Positions 9,783 through 16,497 of a stretch of 35,014 nt of DNA are shown one piece after another. The position numbers were made by a program, and so were the translations under genes. Every line of letters begins with the position of its first letter. The first letter of the stretch is position 1. The stretch lies in contig PUPC01000321.1 of NCBI GenBank assembly GCA_003553185.1, positions 1-35,014 on the forward strand. Reading direction: 5' to 3'. This DNA is from Planctomycetota bacterium. GTDB lineage: Bacteria; Planctomycetota; PUPC01. The notes under the pieces were generated by a model. It was given only the letters and a program-made list of their open reading frames with translations. It was not told the origin of the DNA and did no database searches.

Positions 9783-10927
9783 GACTTCGCCTTCTGAATG
9801 ACGGCGTCTCGGATGAACTCGGGGCGGAACATCAGGCCGGTGACGAGATTGCAGCCGTGGATGCAGAAGCAGGATCGAATCTTCGCTCGCATCTCCTCGG
9901 CGGCCGGCGAGCTCCACAGCCGGGCGATATCGAGGTCGTAGTCGTGCAGGTTGCCCACCGGCTCGGTCAGCTCGCACAGGGCCACGTCGCCGTTGGCATA
10001 GACGACCCCGTCGATGACGCCCGCGTGGCAGGCCATGCACTTCGTCGGCCGGCGGAGCATCCGCAGCGAGAGATCGATCTTCGCCTGCTGCATCGGCGAC
10101 CAGAACGGGTACTCGCTCTCCTCGCTCCGCGCCTGCAGCCACTCAAAAAACGACTCGAGGCGGTCCACCGGGACCAGCGGCGACTCGGGGTCGCGGGGGT
10201 CGATCCCGCTCGACGAGCCCGCGGGCAGGTTCCACGTGCCGAAACTCTCGCCCCGGATCAGACCGAACTGGAGCGGGATCCGGAGGGGGATCAGCGACTC
10301 GACGAACTCGGGCAGCACGTCGATGTTTTTCTTCTGGATGCAGCAGGCGATGTGGACGGAGAAGCGGGCGTCGGCCTCGGCCAGTTCCTTCAGCCGCCGG
10401 GCACTCTCCATCGCCGGTTCGAACGCGGGAACGCCCCGAACCTCGTTGTGCGTCTCCTCCGGGCCGTCGATCGAGACCTGGACGCCGAGCGACTCGACGC
10501 CGAGCTCCGACAGCACCCGCCGGCAGGTATCGACGATCCGGTCGGGCAGCATCCCGTTCGTCGCGATCTTGATCTCCCGGCAGCCGTTCAGCTCGTGGAA
10601 CGCTTGGGCGACCTCGAACAGGTCGGTCCGCAGGGTCGGCTCGCCGCCGGTGATCGACAAGCTGATCGGATGGCGGAACGACCGGGCGAGGGTGCGGAGC
10701 TCGTCGAGCGAAAGCTCGGGGGCCTTCGCGCCCAGCTCCTTCCAGTAGAAGCAGTGGGCGCAGCGGGCGTTACACCGCTGGGTGACGTAGAGGATCACGG
10801 TCGTCGGCGTCTCGATCCGGGCCAGCCGGCGTTCCTTGCGCCCGGCGTAAGCCCGCGCGATCCTCAATTGGGCCGGCCTGGGCAATCCCGCGTACAGTTT
10901 CGCCAGAAGCTTCCGCCCTGTCGCCAT
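9779..10927 (-). CDS. Radical SAM protein with SPASM-like C-terminus
   Basis: LYVTQRCNARCAHCFYW (CxxxCxxC), SITGGEPTLRTDL, QVSIDGPEETHNEVRG, C-terminal Cys cluster CMACHAGVIDGVVYANGDVALCELTEPVGNLHDYD...CFCIHGCN. Confidence 0.92.
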   Translation of the reverse strand: MATGRKLLAKLYAGLPRPAQLRIARAYAGRKERRLARIETPTTVILYVTQRCNARCAHCFYWKELGAKAPELSLDELRTLARSFRHPISLSITGGEPTLRTDLFEVAQAFHELNGCREIKIATNGMLPDRIVDTCRRVLSELGVESLGVQVSIDGPEETHNEVRGVPAFEPAMESARRLKELAEADARFSVHIACCIQKKNIDVLPEFVESLIPLRIPLQFGLIRGESFGTWNLPAGSSSGIDPRDPESPLVPVDRLESFFEWLQARSEESEYPFWSPMQQAKIDLSLRMLRRPTKCMACHAGVIDGVVYANGDVALCELTEPVGNLHDYDLDIARLWSSPAAEEMRAKIRSCFCIHGCNLVTGLMFRPEFIRDAVIQKAKS

Positions 10928-10934
10928 CACGCCC

Positions 10935-11192
10935 TCACAGTCTGTACCGTTTCCGTTGCCCCGGCCTCCTGCACTCCGCTCTGGCATCGTCGAGCATGTC
11001 CAGCACGCCGGTCCGGTCGTCAACAGCACCTCCGCCGCGGAAACCGGGTTCGAACTCCACCAGCACGTCCACGTCGCTGTCCGGCCTGAAATCGTCTCGC
11101 AGCACCGAACCGAAGAAGGCCAGCTTTCGTATTCTATTGCGGCTACAGAACGCCGTGATCTCTTCGTGGGGTATGTCGATTCTCACGCTCAT
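10935..11192 (-). pseudogene. Truncated/degenerate MNT-type nucleotidyltransferase (MntA-like), tail possibly a HEPN/DUF86 remnant
   Basis: [50 protein letters not shown] carries GSxxRxDxxxxSDxDVLVEF; the normal MNT C-terminus is absent and replaced by [28 protein letters not shown]. Confidence 0.6.
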
Positions 11193-11239
11193 CGCTGTGC
11201 CTCCACCGCCGATTCGTCGGCAACTCACTCCATCGGGTT

Positions 11240-11267
11240 ATTATACAGCCCGATGCGTTCCCCACAA
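11240..11267 (-). promoter_or_regulatory. Predicted promoter TTGTGG-N16-TATAAT upstream of the MNT gene
   Basis: Reverse strand: TATAAT at 11245-11240, TTGTGG at 11267-11262. Confidence 0.45.
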
Positions 11268-11331
11268 ACCGGAACCGGACCGGCATGGCTCCCGCGTTGA
11301 CAGCCCGACCAAGATGTGAGGACGGTTGGGG

Positions 11332-11420
11332 AACCGCAGATGAACGCAGATAAACGGAGATGATGCGGATGGACGCCGAAAGCGACACGAACCGCCGATT
11401 AACGGAGATGGACGCAGAGG
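11332..11420 (+). repeat. Left block of degenerate short repeats (AACCGCAGATG AACGCAGATA AACGGAGATG ... AACGGAGATGG ACGCAGAGG)
   Basis: Direct reading of 11332-11420. Confidence 0.75.
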
Positions 11421-11423
11421 GAG

Positions 11424-11837
11424 CTAATAGTGGTTTACCACCCGTTTCACCTCGACCCGCGGCGCTCCGAAGTTGAACAACAGACACAGCCGAAGGCCCG
11501 TCGCCTTCAGATAGTTCAGGCATTGGGCAAGATGGACCTCGTTCAGCGCCTTGAGCGCCTTCAGTTCTACCAGCAATACGTCCTCAACCAGAAGATCGGC
11601 CGCGTATTCGCCCACAACAACCCCGTCTTAATGAACCTCAATGCCGTGCTGGTGCACGACCCGCAGACCTTGCTTGCGCAACTCATGGGCCAGCGCGTTC
11701 TCGTAAACTCTCTCAAGAAACCCACAACCCAGCGCGTTGCTCACCGTGTACGCGCACCCGATCACTCGCCCGGACAATGCATCCAGCTCTTCTCTGTCAT
11801 TATCCATTCGCGCCCTTTCACGTCCATCTGTGTCCAT
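11424..11837 (-). pseudogene. GxxExxY family protein (PD-(D/E)XK-like) interrupted by one in-frame TAA
   Basis: MDTDGRERARMDNDREELDALSGRVIGCAYTVSNALGCGFLERVYENALAHELRKQGLRVVHQHGIEVH*DGVVVGEYAADLLVEDVLLVELKALKALNEVHLAQCLNYLKATGLRLCLLFNFGAPRVEVKRVVNHY; TAA is the complement of 11628-11630, same frame on both sides. Confidence 0.85.
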
Positions 11838-11855
11838 CTGCGTTCATCTGCGGTT
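11823..11855 (-). repeat. Right block of the same repeat in opposite orientation (AACCGCAGATGAACGCAGATGGACACAGATGGA on minus strand)
   Basis: Plus strand TCCATCTGTGTCCATCTGCGTTCATCTGCGGTT. Confidence 0.8.
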
Positions 11856-11918
11856 AGTCCCGTTTGGCATTCATTTGCGGTCCCAACACATCTTAACGTC
11901 GGGCGGTGGGCGGGCGGA

Positions 11919-12653
11919 TCAGGCCGGGTCGTCGCCGGCCTGTCGTCGGGCTTCCCTGGCCCGTCTGCGGCGGCGTTCGCGGAGCATCTTGAACAGGGGG
12001 ACGTGCGGGAACAGGACGGCCCGGGTCCGCTCGAACCGGGCCAGCCACTCGCGTTCGTCTTCCGTCAGCAGTTCCGGCGTCAGTTTCTGTTTCGCCTTGA
12101 GCAGCCCGGCCCGGTCGAACGCCCCGAGCAGCCGGACGAGCCGCCGCCGGCCCGGCACCCACCGCGGGATATACACGGCGGACGCGAAATCCACGATGTG
12201 GGGCCGGCCGTCCTTGCCCAGGACGAAGTTCTTGCCGTTGCGCAGGTCGAAATGCACGATGCCGCGCGCGTGAATGACCTCCAGCAGCTCGGCGCACCGC
12301 CGGTAGTAGGACTCGTCCACTTCCAGGCCGTATTCCAGTTTCCTGCGTGTGAGCGCGGTGCCGTCGATATATTCGATGAGGAAGCCGTCCCCGTCCAGGC
12401 GCCGGTAGGCATCGGGAACGCCCTCGATCCCCTCGAGCCGTTCGTAGATTCGGAACTCCCTGCGGATCAGGCGTCGGCCGAGGATAAAGCGGAACACGGC
12501 GGGCCGGTCGTTCACATCCTTGAGGATGGCTCGGCGGCCGTCCCGCTCGATCAGCTTCACTCGTGCGTCGCACCACTTCGGCCGCCCGAACTCGCGGACC
12601 ACGTGGCGATCGATGTCGTCGCGAGTTATCTGGTCAAACACGGCAATCCTCAT
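11919..12653 (-). CDS. Protein-kinase-like protein (LPS kinase / RIO-like fold)
   Basis: ELLEVIHARGIVHFDLRNGKNFVLGKDGRPHIVDFASAVY: HxDLxxxN catalytic loop followed by a DF metal-binding motif; upstream RAILKDV lysine. Confidence 0.85.
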   Translation of the reverse strand: MRIAVFDQITRDDIDRHVVREFGRPKWCDARVKLIERDGRRAILKDVNDRPAVFRFILGRRLIRREFRIYERLEGIEGVPDAYRRLDGDGFLIEYIDGTALTRRKLEYGLEVDESYYRRCAELLEVIHARGIVHFDLRNGKNFVLGKDGRPHIVDFASAVYIPRWVPGRRRLVRLLGAFDRAGLLKAKQKLTPELLTEDEREWLARFERTRAVLFPHVPLFKMLRERRRRRAREARRQAGDDPA

Positions 12654-12695
12654 GTCGGGCGGCGGACGTCCGCCGTTTCTTCCGCCGAACCCGTC

Positions 12696-13472
12696 CTACC
12701 GGGCCGCCATCCCGGCGTCCGCCAGCATCTGGCGGAACTGCTCGGCGTTGACGGCGGCGTGTCCGGCGTGGCAGTTGTTGAAGAACACATAGACCGCGTC
12801 GCTTATCTCGTCCAGCTTCCGGACCCTCGGCGTCCACTCGGCCAGTTCGTCTTCGGCATACCGGTAATTGTAGCGCTCTTTGGCCCCGGCGTACCACTTT
12901 TCTGCGTTGCGGCTGTGGAACCGGACATAGGCGACGTTCCCGGTCGACTCGGCCACCGGCGGCATCAGCCCCAGCTCATACGGCTCGTCCACGCAGCACA
13001 GGCCCACCCCCAGCTCGCGGAGCAGCTCGAGAGTGGACATCTTCGACCAGCCCCGGTTGCGGAACTCGGCGACCAGGCCGTACCCCGCGAAGTCATCGGC
13101 GAGGTGCCGCAGATAATCCCGGTTCGGCCCCGTGTTCCGGAACCGGTACGGGAACTGGGCGAGGACGCCGCACAGCATCCCCGCCCGCCGGGCGGGTTCG
13201 ATGCCCTGTTTGAACGCCTCGGCCGCGTCCCGGTTCCGCTTGTGGGTGGTCTCCGCGTTCGCTTTCACAAACAGGCGAAAGTGGGCGGGCAGCTTGCGGC
13301 AGATGCCCTCGATGGTCCGTGCCGTCGGCAGCCGGTAATAGGTGAAATTCAGCTCCGTGGTGTGGAAACGGGCCGCGTATACCCCCAGCATGTCCTGCCT
13401 GGTCGTGCCCGGCGGGTACCATGTTCCCACCCAGTCGTCATAGCTGTATCCCGAGGTTCCCACGTATATCAT
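12696..13472 (-). CDS. DUF72 (YecE-like) family protein
   Basis: MIYVGTSGYSYDDWVGTWYPPG...YAARFHTTELNFTYYRLP...FRLFVKANAETTHKR...AEFRNRGW...YVRFHSRNAEKWYAG...VYVFFNNCHAGHAAVNAEQFRQML. Confidence 0.93.
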   Translation of the reverse strand: MIYVGTSGYSYDDWVGTWYPPGTTRQDMLGVYAARFHTTELNFTYYRLPTARTIEGICRKLPAHFRLFVKANAETTHKRNRDAAEAFKQGIEPARRAGMLCGVLAQFPYRFRNTGPNRDYLRHLADDFAGYGLVAEFRNRGWSKMSTLELLRELGVGLCCVDEPYELGLMPPVAESTGNVAYVRFHSRNAEKWYAGAKERYNYRYAEDELAEWTPRVRKLDEISDAVYVFFNNCHAGHAAVNAEQFRQMLADAGMAAR

Positions 13473-13495
13473 TGCTTGCCCGGCCCTTTCATATG

Positions 13496-13524
13496 ATTCT
13501 ACCGGCGGTATTCCGCCCGGTCAA
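13496..13524 (-). promoter_or_regulatory. Predicted promoter TTGACC-N17-TAGAAT for the DUF72 gene
   Basis: Reverse strand: TTGACC 13524-13519, TAGAAT 13501-13496; inverted repeat GGCGG-AATA-CCGCC in the spacer. Confidence 0.6.
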
Positions 13525-13556
13525 CTCGGTCGCCCCGTTCGCTGTGGTCGGGCGGC

Positions 13557-13585
13557 TTGACACCCCGCGCGGGCGGAAGTAGAAT
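13557..13585 (+). promoter_or_regulatory. Predicted promoter TTGACA-N17-TAGAAT for the rsfS-argS-ABC-argH cluster
   Basis: TTGACA 13557-13562, TAGAAT 13580-13585. Confidence 0.65.
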
Positions 13586-13642
13586 AATTTTCAAGTCGTC
13601 TGAACTGGATCGAATCGCCAAACCCAACGTCGGAGACGCTCC

Positions 13643-14032
13643 ATAGAACCTCGTCAGCTTGCGAAACGTAGCGCTCGGCTTGCCGATGAGTTGCGGGCGT
13701 CGGACATCACGATCCTTGATGTTCGGGAACTCTCCGACATCACCGATTATTTTGTGATCTGTACCGGCGATACACGTCGCCAGCTCCGGGCCGTCGCTGC
13801 CCGGCTGACAGACGAACTGGGACGCTGCGTGCCGGGCAAAGCCCACAGCGAAGGCGAAGAAGACTCCGCCTGGATTCTCCTCGACTTCGGCGAGGTGGTC
13901 GTCCACCTGTTCCAGCCCGACGCCCGCGACTATTACGACCTCGAGCTGCTCTGGGGCGACGCCCCGAGAGTGGACTGGGACCCCGAAAACGAAGAGAAGG
14001 CAAACAACTGTGCCCGTCCGCCAAGAAATTAA
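13643..14032 (+). CDS. rsfS: Ribosomal silencing factor RsfS, apparently with an ATA start
   Basis: Reading frame IEPRQLAKRSARLADELRASDITILDVRELSDITDYFVICTGDTRRQLRAVAARLTDEL...HSEGEEDSAWILLDFGEVVVHLFQPDARDYYDLELLWGDA; conserved N-terminus lies upstream of the TTG 13691; GGAG 13632-13635 is 7 nt before ATA 13643. Confidence 0.85.
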   Translation: MEPRQLAKRSARLADELRASDITILDVRELSDITDYFVICTGDTRRQLRAVAARLTDELGRCVPGKAHSEGEEDSAWILLDFGEVVVHLFQPDARDYYDLELLWGDAPRVDWDPENEEKANNCARPPRN

Positions 14033-15701
14033 CAACGCCATCCGGACCGCCCTGCCCGACGTAGACCAGGCCGTTCTCGACGAGCTGCCCCTCGTCGAGT
14101 TCGGGCGTGGAGACCGGGGCGACCTGGTCACCCCCATCGCCATGCCGCTGGCCAAGCGGATCGGCGGGAACCCGCGCGAGCTGGCCGAACGGATCGCGGG
14201 AGTGATCCGCGAGAAACCGGGCAAACTCGACGAATTCGTCGACCGCGTCGAAGTGGCCGGCCCGGGGTTCATCAATATCTATCTCACCCGCCATTTCTGG
14301 GAAGGACTCATCCGCACGATTTTGTCGAAAGGCCCGCGCTACGGCCGGTCGAAGATCGGGCAGCGGCGGAAGGTGCAGCTCGAGTTCGCCTCGGCGAACC
14401 CCACCGGCCCGCTCTCTGTGGCCCACGGACGGCAGGCGGCCCTGGGCGACGTGCTCGCCAACATCATGACCCAGACCGGATTCGACGTGTCCACCGAGTA
14501 CTGGGTCAACGACTGCGGCAACCAGATCGGCAAGCTGGGCGAGTCGGTCTATGTCCGATACCTCCACGCACTCGGCGAGCGGTCGCGCGAATTCCCGGCC
14601 GACGGGTACCAGGGCGAGGACATCCGGGAGCTGGGAGCCGATATCGCGGCCAAGGAAGGCCGCAAGTACGCCGACATGACGCCCGAACAGGCGGTCGCCG
14701 AGCTCGGCCGGCTGGCCTCCGACCGAATCCTTGCCGGCATCATCGCCGATTTCAAGCGGTTCGGCATCCAGCACCACACCGTGTTCAGCCAGCGCACGTT
14801 CGAGTCCGAGGGCCACGTCGAGAACCTGCTCGAACGCATGCACGACCTGGGCCTGACCTACGAGAAGGACGGCGCCGTGTGGATGAAGACCAGCGACTAC
14901 GGGGACGAGAAGGACCGCGTCCTGGTCAAAAGCGACGGCACCTGGGCGTACCGGCTGTCGGACATCGCCTACCACGAGGACAAGTTCAACCGCGGGTTCG
15001 AGCTCGTCGTCGATATGTTCGGCCCGGACCACCACGGCCACACCATCACCATGCAGTCGGCGATGAAAGCACTGGGGCACCCGGTGGAGACGGTCCGGTT
15101 CCTCACCGTACAACATTGCACCATCATTCGGGACGGCGAAAAGATCAACATGTCGACCCGGTCGGGGAAGATCATCACCCTCGACGAGGTGATCGCGGAA
15201 GTCGGCGTCGATGTCGCACGGTTCATTTTTCTCACGCAAAAGCCCGACAGCCACCTCGACTTCGACCTCGAACTGGTCAAGCAGGAATCGCTCGACAACC
15301 CGGTGTACTACATCCAGTACGCCCACGCACGAATCGCCAGCATCATCCGAAAGGCACAGGAGCAAGGCCTGATCGACCCGGCCGAGATGAGCCGGGGGGT
15401 ATATACCAACGGAGACTCGACGCACCTCGGGGCGCTGGAAGACCGCGACATCGGCCTGGTGAAGAAGCTGGCCCGGTTCCAGCCCGTGCTCGAAAAGGCG
15501 GGCACGGAGCTCGAGCCGCACCGCCTCACCAATTACCTGAGCGAACTGGCGGCCGAATTCCATAACTACTACACCCACTGCGTGGTCATCGGGGACGACC
15601 GGGCGCTGACCCTGGCCCGCCTGCAGCTGGTGAGCGCCGTCCGGGTCGTACTCGCGAACGCGCTCCACCTGCTGGGGGTCCACATCCCGGAAACCATGTA
15701 A
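14010..15701 (+). CDS. argS: Arginine--tRNA ligase
   Basis: FASANPTGPLSVAHGRQAALGDVLANIMTQTGFDVSTEYWVNDCGNQIGKLGESV; DMFGPDHHGHTITMQSAMKALG; INMSTRSGKIITLDEVI; C-terminal anticodon-binding domain. Confidence 0.95.
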   Translation: MPVRQEINNAIRTALPDVDQAVLDELPLVEFGRGDRGDLVTPIAMPLAKRIGGNPRELAERIAGVIREKPGKLDEFVDRVEVAGPGFINIYLTRHFWEGLIRTILSKGPRYGRSKIGQRRKVQLEFASANPTGPLSVAHGRQAALGDVLANIMTQTGFDVSTEYWVNDCGNQIGKLGESVYVRYLHALGERSREFPADGYQGEDIRELGADIAAKEGRKYADMTPEQAVAELGRLASDRILAGIIADFKRFGIQHHTVFSQRTFESEGHVENLLERMHDLGLTYEKDGAVWMKTSDYGDEKDRVLVKSDGTWAYRLSDIAYHEDKFNRGFELVVDMFGPDHHGHTITMQSAMKALGHPVETVRFLTVQHCTIIRDGEKINMSTRSGKIITLDEVIAEVGVDVARFIFLTQKPDSHLDFDLELVKQESLDNPVYYIQYAHARIASIIRKAQEQGLIDPAEMSRGVYTNGDSTHLGALEDRDIGLVKKLARFQPVLEKAGTELEPHRLTNYLSELAAEFHNYYTHCVVIGDDRALTLARLQLVSAVRVVLANALHLLGVHIPETM

Positions 15702-15730
15702 CCCGGACCGGCAGCATCGGGAGGCGGCGC

Positions 15731-16477
15731 ATGCCGATCGAAATCGACCACGTGACCAAGCGATTCGGCAAAAAAGTCGCCGTCGAAGACCTCTCCCTCA
15801 CCGTCCACGACGGCGAAGTCTATGCGTTCCTCGGCCCGAACGGGGCGGGGAAAACGACCACCATCAAGATGATTACCGGCCTGCTCCGGCCCACCAGTGG
15901 GACCGTACAGGTCGAGGGGTTCGACGTACAGGCCGAGGGCATGGAAGCTCGAAAGGTCATCAGCTACGTGCCCGACCAGCCCTTCCTCTACGACAAGCTC
16001 TCGGCCCGCGAGTTCCTCGCGTTCGTCGGCGACATGTACGGGATGGACCCCGACCTGTGCCGGACCCGGATCGACGAGCTCAGCCGCCGGTTCGGGATCA
16101 CCGGCTACATAGACGACCTGTCGGAAGGATACTCCCACGGGATGAAACAGCGCGTCGTCCTCGCCGCCGCTATGCTCCACAACCCCAGCGTACTGGTCAT
16201 CGACGAACCGATGGTCGGGCTCGACCCCCGCAGCGCCCGGCTGGTCAAGGATGTCCTGCGAGAAATGGCCGACGACGACGTCTCCGTCTTCATGTCCACC
16301 CACACGCTGTCCATCGCCGAGGAAGTGGCCGACCGGGCCGGGATCATCCATCGCGGCTCGCTCATCGCACAAGGGACGGTTGACGAACTGCTCGCGCGCG
16401 GCCATACTAATGCACGGCTCGAAGACATCTTCCTCACCCTGACGCACGAGGACACCGCGAGCCCGCAACCAGAGTGA
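15731..16477 (+). CDS. ABC transporter ATP-binding protein (ABC-2 type), no permease adjacent
   Basis: Walker A GPNGAGKTTTIK, signature LSEGYSHGMKQRV, Walker B VLVIDEPMVGLDPRS. Confidence 0.95.
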   Translation: MPIEIDHVTKRFGKKVAVEDLSLTVHDGEVYAFLGPNGAGKTTTIKMITGLLRPTSGTVQVEGFDVQAEGMEARKVISYVPDQPFLYDKLSAREFLAFVGDMYGMDPDLCRTRIDELSRRFGITGYIDDLSEGYSHGMKQRVVLAAAMLHNPSVLVIDEPMVGLDPRSARLVKDVLREMADDDVSVFMSTHTLSIAEEVADRAGIIHRGSLIAQGTVDELLARGHTNARLEDIFLTLTHEDTASPQPE

Positions 16478-16497
16478 TACGCAAAGGAGAAGCCCAA

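Larger units (their letters stand above)
11303..11904. mobile_element. ~600 bp element with inverted termini and degenerate CGCAGATGAA-type repeats enclosing a GxxExxY gene (non-autonomous mobile-like unit)
   Basis: Left end GCCCGACCAAGATGTGAGGACGGTTGGGGAACCGCAGATGAACGCAGAT; reverse complement of right end GCCCGACGTTAAGATGTGTTGGGACCGCAAATGAATGCC...AACCGCAGATGAACGCAGATGGACACAGATGGA. Blocks GCCCGAC, AAGATGTG, TTGGG, ACCGCARATGAA occur in the same order in inverted orientation. Confidence 0.6.

Noticed and set aside
11332-11420. Possible CRISPR array in the short repeats flanking the GxxExxY gene
   Set aside because: Units are ~10 bp, degenerate and contiguous with no unique spacers; no cas genes nearby.
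11143-11523. Minus-strand ORF 11143-11523 across the element's left end
   Set aside because: Translates the degenerate repeats and intergenic sequence; no family resemblance.
12660-12675. Perfect 16-bp palindrome CGGCGGACGTCCGCCG between the kinase-like and DUF72 genes
   Set aside because: Short GC palindromes arise often at this base composition; no second copy or promoter context seen in the window to support an operator.
15731-16477. ABC ATPase as part of a novel export system with argS/argH
   Set aside because: No permease is adjacent; a stand-alone ABC-2 type ATPase between housekeeping genes is not enough to infer a system.
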